Made by a program: the position numbers and the translations under genes
Part shown: positions 1-7,524 of the stretch, in pieces
How the letters are laid out: every line of letters starts with the position of its first letter
Position numbering within the stretch: the first letter of the stretch is position 1
The notes under the pieces: model-generated
Told to the model about the DNA's origin: nothing
Databases searched by the model: none
The model's input: the letters and a program-made list of their open reading frames with translations, nothing else
Origin: Streptomyces sp. NBC_00425
GTDB taxonomy: Bacteria; Actinomycetota; Actinomycetes; Streptomycetales; Streptomycetaceae
Assembly (NCBI RefSeq): GCF_036030735.1
Contig: NZ_CP107928.1
Coordinates: forward strand, 5,332,001-5,396,000
DNA: 64,000 bases
Direction of reading: 5' to 3'

Positions 1-658
1 GCTGCGTTCGCGCCGTTCCCGTGCCGAGGAACCGCTGGAGAGCTGGTCTCCCGCGCCGTCCTCCGCCGTGCCGGACCCGGCGCAGGACGCGCTGCTCGCG
101 GACTCCGTGGGCGCCGCCCTTCTCGTCGTCCTGGACGCCCTGACACCCGCCGAGCGGCTGGCGTTCGTGCTGCACGACCTGTTCGGGGTGCCCTTCGACG
201 AGGTCGCGACGATCGTCGACCGGACCCCGGAGGCCGCCCGGCAGCTCGCCAGCAGGGCGCGTCGCCGGGTGCGCGGAGCGCAGGAGCCCGAGGCCGACCT
301 GGCCCGCCAGCGCAAGGTGGTGGACGCCTTTCTCTCCGCCGCGCGGGAAGGCGACTTCGAGGGGCTGCTCGCCGTGCTCGACCCGGACGTCGTGTCCCGC
401 TCCGAGGCCGGGGTGACGGCCGGCGCGGCGGCGGTCGCGGCGGGTGCGTCCAGTTTCCACCGCCTCGCCCTCGCGGCCCGGCCCGACCTCGGGATCCGGC
501 ACGCTCTGGTGGACGGCGCGACGGCGGTGGCGGTGCTGGCCGGCGACCGCCTGCACCGGGTGGTGCGTTTCACGTTCGTGGGAGGCGGGCGGATCGCCCT
601 GATCGACGTCGTGACCGAGCCCGCACGTCTCGCCCGGCTGCAGGTGACCCTCCTGTAG
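1..658 (+). CDS. ECF RNA polymerase sigma factor with SnoaL-like C-terminal domain (ECF41/SigJ-like), 5' end outside window
   Basis: The reading frame is open from base 2, so the window starts inside this gene; the GTG at 68 is not a convincing start. The visible part begins near the end of sigma region 2 or the linker. Region 4 follows, with a helix-turn-helix around LTPAERLAFVLHDLFGVPF and the DEVATIVDRTPEAARQLASR recognition segment. The last ~110 residues, from RKVVDAFLSAAREGDF onward, look like a SnoaL/NTF2-like domain. This two-part layout is known from ECF41/SigJ-type sigma factors, where the C-terminal domain modulates activity in place of a classical anti-sigma factor. The usual partner, a carboxymuconolactone decarboxylase or oxidoreductase gene, would lie upstream and is not visible. 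Subfamily assignment is from memory. Confidence 0.85.
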   Translation, partial: LRSRRSRAEEPLESWSPAPSSAVPDPAQDALLADSVGAALLVVLDALTPAERLAFVLHDLFGVPFDEVATIVDRTPEAARQLASRARRRVRGAQEPEADLARQRKVVDAFLSAAREGDFEGLLAVLDPDVVSRSEAGVTAGAAAVAAGASSFHRLALAARPDLGIRHALVDGATAVAVLAGDRLHRVVRFTFVGGGRIALIDVVTEPARLARLQVTLL

Positions 659-752
659 GCCGACGCCGACGCCGAGGCTCGTTCGGAGGGCGGGACGGGA
701 CGGGACGGGAGGAGAGGGGTCGGGGCGGCGACGGGGCGGGCCCGGCGTCGCC

Positions 753-1328
753 TCAGGGCTGGTCCAGGCGCAGGACGCCGACGGCCTCGCCCTCGCTCTT
801 CTCGCCGTTCTTGCGGAATCCCAGCCGCAGATAGAAGTCCTCCGGCCCGTTCTCGCCCTCGTGCCAGGTCACGTACATCTCCTGGGCGCCGCGGCGGCGC
901 AGTTCCGCGGCGACCGACTCCACGGCGAACCGGCCGTAGCCGCGGCCCTGTTCGCCGGCCGCGACGTTCAGCCGCCACAGGCCGGAGCGGAGGAGGGGGG
1001 CGTCGCCGGTCCCGCCGGTCCAGTCGAGGTCGAGGAAGGCCATCAGGAAGCCGACGGGACGGTCGCCGTCCATGATCAGGCGGGGCCAGGCGACGCCCGG
1101 CGGGTGGACGTAGGCCTCGGCGAGGGACTTCATGACCGGGGCGACCGCGAACTCCTGGTCGGGGCGGACGTGAATGCCCGTCGCGGCCCCGAAGTTGTCG
1201 GGTGTGATCTCGACCAGGCGCAGTCCGGAATCCGTCGCACCGGCCCTGCCGGCCCTGGCGGTCCCTTCGGTCCGGTCGGTCTCTTCGGTCCGGCCGGTTC
1301 TGTCGGTCTGTTCCGTCGCGCGGGTCAT
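753..1328 (-). CDS. GNAT family N-acetyltransferase
   Basis: Predicted 191-residue acetyl-CoA-dependent N-acetyltransferase. The core shows the acetyl-CoA loop GEQGRGYGRFAVES (V/A-x-x-x-x-R-G-x-G/A type) and a typical C-terminal FYLRLGFRKNGE. It resembles the spermidine/diamine acetyltransferase side of GNAT, but the substrate is unknown. The first ~35 residues are a low-complexity run rich in T, E, R, D and G (TDRT/TEET/TEGT units). They come from a short imperfect DNA repeat and are unlikely to be part of the fold. A start further in, near the LVEITPDNFG strand, is therefore possible, although ATG 1328 is the only clear Met. The gene is transcribed toward the sigma-factor gene and follows the flavin reductase on the same strand. 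Confidence 0.8.
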   Translation of the reverse strand: MTRATEQTDRTGRTEETDRTEGTARAGRAGATDSGLRLVEITPDNFGAATGIHVRPDQEFAVAPVMKSLAEAYVHPPGVAWPRLIMDGDRPVGFLMAFLDLDWTGGTGDAPLLRSGLWRLNVAAGEQGRGYGRFAVESVAAELRRRGAQEMYVTWHEGENGPEDFYLRLGFRKNGEKSEGEAVGVLRLDQP

Positions 1329-1401
1329 GCGGGCACCCTAGGCGGGCCGGTCGCGGGGCGGCCACGGCATTTCGGGCCCCGGGCGCCCGTCTGCGCAGCC
1401 G

Positions 1402-1965
1402 TCAGCCCAACTGGCGGTAGCGGCCCCGGAAGTAGACCAGCGGGCCGCCGTCCGCGCTCGGGGCCGTCGCGGTCAGGACGCGGCCGATCACCAGGGTGTG
1501 GTCGCCCGCCGGGACGCGTTGCTCGGTGCGGCATTCCAGGGTGGCCAGCGCGCCGCCGACCAGGGGCGCGCCGGTGGCCTCGCCGCGCGCGTACGGGATG
1601 TCCTCGAAGAGCAGGCGGTCGCTGATGCGGCCCTTCATGGCGAAGCGGCCGGCGATGTGCCGCTGGCTCTCGGAGAGCACCGACACCGCCCACCGCGGCT
1701 GTTCGTCGAGCAGGTCGTCCATCCGGGAGCCGTTGCGCAGGCTGACCATGACCAGAGGCGGGTCCAGGGAGACGGACACGAAGGCGGTGGCGGTCATGCC
1801 GACGTCTTCGCCGTCGGGCGCCCCGGGGTCGTCCGGGTCCAGGGAGGGCTCCCGGGCGGTCACCAGGACCACGCCGTCGGCGAGCCGGGACATGGCGGCG
1901 CGGAACTCGTCGTTGCTCACCCCCTCAGCATGCCCGGAGGGGGTCTTCGGCACGGAGTCGATCAC
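1402..1965 (-). CDS. Flavin reductase-like, FMN-binding split-barrel protein
   Basis: NAD(P)H:FMN oxidoreductase-like protein of the flavin reductase (HpaC/ActVB-type) family. Visible features are the N-terminal strand around SRLADGVVLVTA, the FMN-contact segment MTATAFVSVSLDPPLVMVSL, the RFAMKGRISDRLLFED region and a C-terminal LVYFRGRYRQLG. Such proteins supply reduced flavin to monooxygenases or act alone; no monooxygenase partner is adjacent. I chose GTG 1965 (VIDSVPKTPSG...), giving 187 residues. GTG 1920 (VSNDEFRAAM, 172 residues) is an alternative, and a longer frame to 2058 is open but adds sequence that looks non-coding. Neither start has a strong Shine-Dalgarno sequence. Confidence 0.82.
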   Translation of the reverse strand: MIDSVPKTPSGHAEGVSNDEFRAAMSRLADGVVLVTAREPSLDPDDPGAPDGEDVGMTATAFVSVSLDPPLVMVSLRNGSRMDDLLDEQPRWAVSVLSESQRHIAGRFAMKGRISDRLLFEDIPYARGEATGAPLVGGALATLECRTEQRVPAGDHTLVIGRVLTATAPSADGGPLVYFRGRYRQLG

Positions 1966-2145
1966 GTCTGGGGGCACCCTCGGAACGCTAGTGTCCGGGT
2001 GATGCCCGCCGCATCGGACCTCCGCCCGAGTAGGGTCGTAGGACCGTGGACCCATCACCGCGTTCCGTGTGCCGGCGGCTGCTGTCCGTGTTCAGGAAAC
2101 GCACAGGAAAAACGCGGAAACTCCACTCAAATGTTCACGTTCACC

Positions 2146-2161
2146 TGTGACTTGAGTCACA
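2146..2161. promoter_or_regulatory. 16-bp dyad upstream of cdgB (possible BldD-type operator)
   Basis: TGTGACTTGAGTCACA has perfect 7-bp arms around a 2-bp centre, 163 bases before the cdgB start. The half-sites (TnAC...GTnA) resemble the BldD box, and cdgB of S. coelicolor is reported as a BldD target. The spacing between half-sites is one base shorter than the consensus I remember, so the assignment is tentative. A weak promoter (TGTGAC, 17 bases, TTAATT at 2169-2174) would overlap the dyad. Confidence 0.4.
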
Positions 2162-2323
2162 AGACGCATTAATTGTTGACCCTGTGTACCGAGTGGGCAG
2201 CGCGCTGTGATTCAGTGGCGGAGGCGTCACAACAAGACACACACCGACAACGAAGCACCAGAAACGACGTTACGCCGAAGACAACCCTTGATTCGCTGCG
2301 AAGTCTCGGGGGGAGGGCGAAAC

Positions 2324-3991
2324 ATGGAGACCGAGTCGGAGCCGTACGTCCGTCTTGCGTCCCTGCGACAGCTGCACCAGGTCATGGCCGACATGAACAC
2401 GGCCCGCAGCCTGGCCGACACACTGCAGACCGTCGCCGACGGCGTGGTCACGGCACTCGGGTACGAGCTGGCGTGCGTCAACCTCGTGCGCGGCGACGGC
2501 GATCTCGTGGTCGCCGCCTTCTCCGGCAACCCGGCCGCCGAGGCCCTCATCACGGGCCGGGTCGGATCGCGCGAGTCCTGGGAACGCCGTCTCGGCATGG
2601 GCGAGACCTGGGGCGACCTGATCTTCATACCGCACACCGAGGGCTGGGTCCTCGACGACGACGACGTCCCGCAGTGGTACACCGACGGGCCCGCACCCCG
2701 GTTCGAGGACGAATGGCACCCCTCGGACCGGCTCTTCGCCCCCATGTACACGCCCGCCGCCCCCGGCAGCGGCGACCCCTGCGGCGAGCTGATCGGCGTC
2801 CTGTCCGTGGACCGGCCGCGCAACGGACGCCGTCCCGGCGCGTGGGGGCGCGAAGCGCTCCAGATGTACGCCTTCCAGGCCGCCATCGCCATCAGCAACG
2901 CGCGTCTACGTGCGAACATGCAGCGGGCTCTGGTCCGGCTCGAACGCGAGCAGCAGGCCCTGCGCGCCAGTGAGGAAAGCTTCCGGCAGGCCTTCGAGTA
3001 CGCCCCTTCCGGCATGGCGATAGCCGAGATGGGCGGCGACCAGCACGGGCGCATACTCCGCACCAACGACGCGCTGTGCCGCCTGCTGGGCCGGCCCGCC
3101 TCCGCGATGCGCCGCTACTCCTTCTCCGACCTCGTCCACCCCGAGGACATAGGCACCCTGCTCCGCACCTCCGCCGAAGGCGGCCGCGCCGAGCTGCGCC
3201 TCGGCCGCCGGGACGGCACCTACCTCTGGGTCAGCCTCCGCAACTCCGTCGTCGCCGACGCCGCCGACGGCCCCCGCTTCCTCCTCACCCACGTCGAGGA
3301 CATAGAGGAGCGCAAGCGCCGCGAGCTGCAGCTCGCCCACCGCGCCTCCCACGACTCCCTCACCGGCCTGCCGAACTCGGCCGAACTGCGCTCGCGGCTG
3401 TCCGCCCGGCTCTGCCAGCGGCCGCTGTCGACCCACCCCGCCGCCGTCGACGCCATGGACACGGCCTACGGCCACGCCGCCTTCGACGCGAACGGCCACG
3501 GCTTCGACTACCGGCCCGGCGGCGCCGAGTCCTTCGACGGCTTCGACCACCACGTGCACACCGCCGCCCCCGAGGACGGACGCGACGACGGCGCCAAGGG
3601 GCTCGCGGTGCTCTTCTGCGACCTCGACGGCTTCAAGTCGATCAACGACCGGTTCGGGCACAACGCGGGCGACGCGGTCCTCATCGAGGTCGCCCGCAGG
3701 CTCTCCCGCCAGGTCCGCGACGGCGACACGGTCGCCCGGCTCGGCGGCGACGAGTTCGTGATCCTCGCCGACGGCCTCGGCCGCGCCGACGCCGCCGACC
3801 TCGCCGTGCGCCTGCGCAACGAGATCATCCAGCCGATCCGCGCCGAGGGGCGGGCCGTGCGGGTGGGGGCCAGCTTCGGCATCGGCTGGGCACATTGCGG
3901 GATGACCGCGGACGAAGTGCTGAAGTCCGCCGACGAGCGCATGTACGTCGAGAAACGATCTCGTCCCAAACAACACAGGCGTGCGGGATGA
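2324..3991 (+). CDS. cdgB: Diguanylate cyclase CdgB (GAF-PAS-GGDEF)
   Basis: A 555-residue cytosolic GGDEF protein that should make cyclic di-GMP from two GTP. Order of parts: GAF domain (about 10-205), short coiled linker (MQRALVRLEREQQALRAS), PAS/PAC domain (about 220-340), then the GGDEF domain from residue 344. The active-site motif GGDEF is intact at 474-478. An inhibitory I-site RxxD (R465, D468) lies exactly five residues before it, so product feedback is expected. A ~60-residue insert rich in Gly, His, Asp and Ala (about 366-425) splits the domain between the first helix and the LAVLFCDLDGFKS strand. ATG 2324 is preceded by a strong GGGGGGAGGG; upstream in-frame starts lack this. Domain order and the nagA/nagK neighbourhood match S. 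coelicolor CdgB, which affects development. Confidence 0.9.
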   Translation: METESEPYVRLASLRQLHQVMADMNTARSLADTLQTVADGVVTALGYELACVNLVRGDGDLVVAAFSGNPAAEALITGRVGSRESWERRLGMGETWGDLIFIPHTEGWVLDDDDVPQWYTDGPAPRFEDEWHPSDRLFAPMYTPAAPGSGDPCGELIGVLSVDRPRNGRRPGAWGREALQMYAFQAAIAISNARLRANMQRALVRLEREQQALRASEESFRQAFEYAPSGMAIAEMGGDQHGRILRTNDALCRLLGRPASAMRRYSFSDLVHPEDIGTLLRTSAEGGRAELRLGRRDGTYLWVSLRNSVVADAADGPRFLLTHVEDIEERKRRELQLAHRASHDSLTGLPNSAELRSRLSARLCQRPLSTHPAAVDAMDTAYGHAAFDANGHGFDYRPGGAESFDGFDHHVHTAAPEDGRDDGAKGLAVLFCDLDGFKSINDRFGHNAGDAVLIEVARRLSRQVRDGDTVARLGGDEFVILADGLGRADAADLAVRLRNEIIQPIRAEGRAVRVGASFGIGWAHCGMTADEVLKSADERMYVEKRSRPKQHRRAG

Positions 3992-4086
3992 TCACCAGGT
4001 CAGCGGTCCTGTCGCCGCGCTGATGCGATCCGAGTCACCCGTTTGGGCGGTGGGGACCGGGTAGGCTCGCAGTTCTCACACGTATG

Positions 4087-4104
4087 GACACGCGTACGCG
4101 TGTC
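4087..4104. promoter_or_regulatory. Perfect 18-bp palindrome before the CBM35 gene
   Basis: GACACGCGTACGCGTGTC is a perfect inverted repeat without spacer, ending 34 bases before the ATG at 4139. Position and symmetry suit a dimeric repressor or activator operator. I do not recognise the regulator. Confidence 0.45.
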
Positions 4105-4138
4105 GCATCGGCCCCGCACTGTTGAGGAGTACGAAGGG

Positions 4139-5089
4139 ATGACGCCCGGCAATAACGGCGCGAGCACGCCCGAGGACGACGACCCGTTCGGCTACCTCTA
4201 CGCCGACGGCCAGGCCAACGGCGCGCAGCCGCCCTCCGGCGGTGGTTACGGCTACCCGAACTCGGTCAGCAGAGTGCGTGCCGTCGGCGAGCGCCAGTTC
4301 GGACAGCAGCAGCAGACCGCGCAGTACGGACAGCCGCCCACGGTCCCGCAGCAGGGCCCGTACGGTCAGCCGAACACGCACTACGCCGCGCCGGAGAATT
4401 TCGCCGGCGGCGGCGGCCCCTCGACCGGCCGGCAGCCCGTGCAGGGCGGAGGCGGCCGCGGCCGCGGGCCCAACACCAAGGGTCTGCTGATCGGCGCGGT
4501 CGCGGTGGTCGCCGCGGTCGTGATCGGCATCGCGGTGGCCATGGCCAACGGCGACAAGGGCACGGACGGCGACAAGGCGGGCGGCGGCGCCTCCGCCCCG
4601 GCCTCCGCCCCGGCGAGCCCGTCGCCCAGCGCGTCGGACACCGGCGACGCGAACGAGGCCGAGCTGCCGGCGGTCGACGCGAAGGCGGTCAGCCTGACAG
4701 GCGGCACCACCACGGCGTCCGACGTGAAGGGCGCGAAGGCGGCCGGTGGGATCTACGTCACGAACTTCAACGTCGCCGGCGCGGCGCTCACCTGGAACGT
4801 CAGCGGCATCCCGAAGGACGGCAAGTACACGCTGAACGTGAACTACGGGGTCCCCGGCAAGGACGCCAACGCCACGCTCACGATCAACGGCACGGCGCAG
4901 ACCCGTCCGCTGAACCTGAGGAACTTCGCCCACGCCCCCGAGGGCGACTACGCCAAGGGCTGGACCAACACCTGGGCGAACATCACGCTCAACAAGGGCA
5001 CCAACACCATCAAGATCTCCTGTGAGCAGGGCAATTCCTGCGACGCCAACTTCGACCAGCTGTCGCTCGAGGCGGGTTGGAAGAGCTAG
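4139..5089 (+). CDS. Membrane-anchored protein with C-terminal CBM35/CBM6-type carbohydrate-binding module
   Basis: A 316-residue protein. The first ~110 residues are disordered, rich in Gly, Gln, Pro and Tyr, and should lie in the cytoplasm. One transmembrane helix follows (about 115-137, GLLIGAVAVVAAVVIGIAVA). Next come an Ala/Ser/Pro linker and an extracellular beta-sandwich module (about 175-316). The module contains GGIYVTNFNVAGAALTW, LTINGTAQTRPLNLRNF and NTIKISCEQGNSCDANFDQL, as in CBM35 or CBM6 modules that bind uronic acids, mannan or galactan. No catalytic domain is present, so a surface binding or sensing role is inferred. The start ATG has GAAGG just upstream; the longer frame from 4043 runs through the palindromic promoter region. 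A terminator follows. Confidence 0.78.
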   Translation: MTPGNNGASTPEDDDPFGYLYADGQANGAQPPSGGGYGYPNSVSRVRAVGERQFGQQQQTAQYGQPPTVPQQGPYGQPNTHYAAPENFAGGGGPSTGRQPVQGGGGRGRGPNTKGLLIGAVAVVAAVVIGIAVAMANGDKGTDGDKAGGGASAPASAPASPSPSASDTGDANEAELPAVDAKAVSLTGGTTTASDVKGAKAAGGIYVTNFNVAGAALTWNVSGIPKDGKYTLNVNYGVPGKDANATLTINGTAQTRPLNLRNFAHAPEGDYAKGWTNTWANITLNKGTNTIKISCEQGNSCDANFDQLSLEAGWKS

Positions 5090-5110
5090 TGCGGTGACGC
5101 GCTGAGGGAA

Positions 5111-5145
5111 ACGGTGGCCGACCCGGTTTTCGGGCCGGCCACCGT
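5111..5145. terminator. Bidirectional terminator between the CBM35 gene and nagA
   Basis: The stem begins ACGGTGGCC / GGCCACCGT (9 bp) and continues through CCCG/CGGG around a TTTT-containing loop. It sits between two convergent genes (ends 5089 and 5165), as expected for a shared Rho-independent terminator. There is no long T tract, which is usual in Streptomyces. Confidence 0.7.
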
Positions 5146-5164
5146 CGTCGTGCGGGCGGATGTT

Positions 5165-6400
5165 TCAGGCCAGGTCGGGAGCCACCACCCAGACGCCCTT
5201 GCGCATCACGCCTCTGACCTCGAAGGCGTCGTCGAGCAGGACCATGTCGGCGTCCTTGCCGGGTTCCAGGGAGCCGACGCGGTCGGCCAGGCCCAGCAGG
5301 CGGGCCGGGTTGGCGGACAGGGCGGCGACGACGTCCTCGACGGGGAGGCGGTCGACCGTCACCGCCCGCTGGAAGGCGCGGTCCTGGGTGAGGGTGGAGC
5401 CGGCGATGGAGCCGCCCTCCACGAGACGGGCCACGCCCTGGCTGACCTCGACCTCCAGCGGGCCGAGCAGATAGCGGCCGTCGCCGATGCCGGCGGCGTC
5501 CATCGCGTCCGTGATGAACGCGACCCGGCCCGGGCCCGCGTGACGGAACGCCAGCTCGAGTGCGGCCGGGTGCAGATGCGTGCCGTCGTTGATCAGCTCG
5601 ACCGTCACCCGCTCGTCCTCCAGGAGGGCGGCGATCGGGCCGGGGGCGCGGTGCCCGAGGGGCGGCATCGCGTTGAAGAGGTGGGTGGCGACGGTGGCTC
5701 CGGCCTCGATGGCCACAACCGTCTGCTCGTAGGTGGCGTCGGTGTGGCCCACGGCCGCGATCACGCCGTGCTCGGCCAGCAGCCGTACGGAGTCCAGGCC
5801 GCCCGGCAGTTCGGTCGCGAGGGTGACCATCCTGGCCTGGCCGCGTGCTGCGTCGACCAGCTTGCGCACCTCCGCCGGGTCGGGGTCGCGCAGCAGCGCC
5901 TCGGAGTGCGCGCCCTTGCGGCAGGGGGAGATGAACGGGCCCTCGAAGTGGATGCCGGCCAGGTCGCCCTGTTCGGCCAGCTCGCTCAGCAGACCGGCCT
6001 GGCGGACGAGGACGTCCATGTCGTCGGTGACGGTGGAGGCGACGAGGGTGGTGGTGCCGTGCGACCGGTGGGTGCGGATCGCTTTCAGGACGTCCTGCGC
6101 CGAGCCGGAGAAGGAGGCTCCGCCGCCGCCGTGGTTGTGCAGGTCGACGAAGCCGGGGACCAGCCAGTGGCCGGACACGTCGAGCACGTCCAGCGCACCG
6201 GACACGTCGGATGCGCCGGGCCCGTGGGCGGTGTCCTGCCCGGTCCCGTGCCGGGCCGCGGACGTGATCTTCGTGCCGGTGACGGTGACTCGGCCGTCGG
6301 GGACCGTGCCCGTCGGCAGGACCACTTTGGCGCCGGTCAGCACCTGCGGGTGAGATGTGGCGGACTGCGCAGTTCCCCGCGTCCCTGGGGGGGTGGCCAT
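5165..6400 (-). CDS. nagA: N-acetylglucosamine-6-phosphate deacetylase NagA
   Basis: A 411-residue amidohydrolase that removes acetate from GlcNAc-6-phosphate, giving glucosamine-6-phosphate. This step makes the inducer of DasR in Streptomyces. The metal motif HNHGGGG (88-94) follows the VPGFVDL strand. Other family signs are GIHFEGPFISPCRKGAH, the AVGHTDATYEQT segment and ATHLFNAMPPLGHR. The N-terminal strands are interrupted by a ~25-residue low-complexity insert (about 48-72) not typical of E. coli NagA. The ATG overlaps the nagK stop (TGATG, one shared base) and has GGAGG upstream, so translation is coupled. Control is expected from the dre sites in front of nagK. Confidence 0.95.
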   Translation of the reverse strand: MATPPGTRGTAQSATSHPQVLTGAKVVLPTGTVPDGRVTVTGTKITSAARHGTGQDTAHGPGASDVSGALDVLDVSGHWLVPGFVDLHNHGGGGASFSGSAQDVLKAIRTHRSHGTTTLVASTVTDDMDVLVRQAGLLSELAEQGDLAGIHFEGPFISPCRKGAHSEALLRDPDPAEVRKLVDAARGQARMVTLATELPGGLDSVRLLAEHGVIAAVGHTDATYEQTVVAIEAGATVATHLFNAMPPLGHRAPGPIAALLEDERVTVELINDGTHLHPAALELAFRHAGPGRVAFITDAMDAAGIGDGRYLLGPLEVEVSQGVARLVEGGSIAGSTLTQDRAFQRAVTVDRLPVEDVVAALSANPARLLGLADRVGSLEPGKDADMVLLDDAFEVRGVMRKGVWVVAPDLA

Positions 6401-7359
6401 CAGGGTGATACCTCCATGCCGTCGGTCGTGTTGAGGAGATCCCAGGCCAGCAGGCCCGCGCCGAGGCATCCGGCGCTGTCGCCCAGGGCCGCCGGGACGA
6501 TCTCCGGCAGCTTCTGGAAGGTGACCCGCCGCCGGACGGCGTCCCGCAGCGGTGTGAACAAGGCTTCCCCCGCCTCGGCGAGGCCGCCACCGATGACGAG
6601 CGTGCGCGGGTCCAGCAGGGTGAGGGCGGTGACCAGGCCGTCGGCGAGCGCGTCCACGGCGCCCTGCCAGACGCGGACGGCGTCCGGGTCGCCGGACGCG
6701 AAGGCCTTCGCGCAGTCCGCGGCGTCCGCCTCCGGGTCCCCGACGGCCGCCGCCCACGCCTCGCCGACCGCCGCCGCGGACGCGAACCGTTCCAGGCAGC
6801 CGTGCTGCCCGCACGGACAGGGGGCGCCGCCTGGCCGTACGACGATGTGGCCGATCTCGCCCGCGAAGCCGTGCGCGCCCGCCTCCACGCGGCCGTCGAC
6901 GCCGATCGCGCCCGCGATGCCGGTGCCCAGCGCCACGAACAGGAAGCGGTCCGCGCCCCGGCCGGCGCCGATGCGGCCCTCGGCGAGACCGCCGGTGCGC
7001 ACGTCGTGGCCGAGGGCGACCGGGGCGCCGAGGCGTTCGGCGAGCAGGGCGCGCAGCGGGACGTCCCGCCAGCCCAGGTTGGCCGCGTAGACGGCGACGC
7101 CGCCGGACTCGTCGACGATGCCGGGCACGGCGACGCCGGCCGCGGCGGCGGGCTCGCCGAACTGCCGGGCGCCGTACTCGCGCAGGTCGGCGGCGAAGTC
7201 GAGGATGCCGGCGACCACGGCGTCGGGTCCGCGCTCGCGGCCGGTGGCCCTGCGGGCCCGGTGCAGCAGTGCGCCTCCCCCGGAGGGGGGACCCCCAGCG
7301 CCGATCAGGGCGGCCTTCATCCCGGTGCCGCCCACGTCCAGGGCGATGACATGTCTCAC
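6400..7359 (-). CDS. nagK: ROK family sugar kinase, probable N-acetylglucosamine kinase NagK
   Basis: A 319-residue ROK kinase expected to phosphorylate GlcNAc in the cytosol. It carries the ATP-binding motif DVGGTGMK (8-15), the catalytic-type segment LGHDVRTGGLAEGRIGAG, the ROK histidine in GEIGHI (H171), and the zinc motif CPCGQHGCLE (181-190). A second phosphate motif, LVIGGGLAEAGE, lies near the C-terminus. Start GTG 7359 (VRHVIALDVGGT) is chosen because the kinase fold begins immediately; the open frame upstream covers the operator region. It forms an operon with nagA. Substrate is inferred from that pairing and from the DasR-type operators upstream; kinase activity on another amino sugar cannot be excluded. 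Confidence 0.88.
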   Translation of the reverse strand: MRHVIALDVGGTGMKAALIGAGGPPSGGGALLHRARRATGRERGPDAVVAGILDFAADLREYGARQFGEPAAAAGVAVPGIVDESGGVAVYAANLGWRDVPLRALLAERLGAPVALGHDVRTGGLAEGRIGAGRGADRFLFVALGTGIAGAIGVDGRVEAGAHGFAGEIGHIVVRPGGAPCPCGQHGCLERFASAAAVGEAWAAAVGDPEADAADCAKAFASGDPDAVRVWQGAVDALADGLVTALTLLDPRTLVIGGGLAEAGEALFTPLRDAVRRRVTFQKLPEIVPAALGDSAGCLGAGLLAWDLLNTTDGMEVSP

Positions 7360-7387
7360 GGGGGACAGTGTGGACCGAGGAACCGCG

Positions 7388-7403
7388 AGAGGTCTAGTCC
7401 ACT
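7388..7403. promoter_or_regulatory. DasR-responsive element (dre) upstream of nagK, nested in a 30-bp palindrome
   Basis: AGAGGTCTAGTCCACT matches the dre consensus I remember, A[CG]TGGTCTAGACCA[CG]T, at 14 of 16 positions. It lies 29 bases before nagK GTG 7359. Its flanks extend the symmetry: AACCGCGAG (7381-7389) pairs perfectly with CTCGCGGTT (7402-7410). DasR control of nagKA in S. coelicolor is established; the site here is assigned by sequence match only. Confidence 0.8.
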
Positions 7404-7441
7404 CGCGGTTGTGGGGGTACCGTGCCGGACCGGAGGCCCGG

Positions 7442-7457
7442 AGAGGTCTGGACCATA
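7442..7457. promoter_or_regulatory. Second dre-like site between nagK and the sugar-binding lipoprotein gene
   Basis: AGAGGTCTGGACCATA matches the dre consensus at 12 of 16 positions, with an intact GGTC..GACC core. A weaker half-match, CGTGGTGTAGACCTTG, follows at 7461-7476, 48 bases before the lipoprotein start. These sites could let DasR act on both divergent promoters. Confidence 0.6.
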
Positions 7458-7524
7458 TGGCGTGGTGTAGACCTTGATCCGGATATCGGTCCATTGGTAT
7501 GAGCAATCAGTTGGGAGCAGTGCG

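Noticed and set aside
2906..3976. Very long open frames on the strand opposite cdgB and most other genes
   Set aside because: At this GC content antisense and shifted frames stay open. They show no domain signal and fully overlap a gene with clear motifs.
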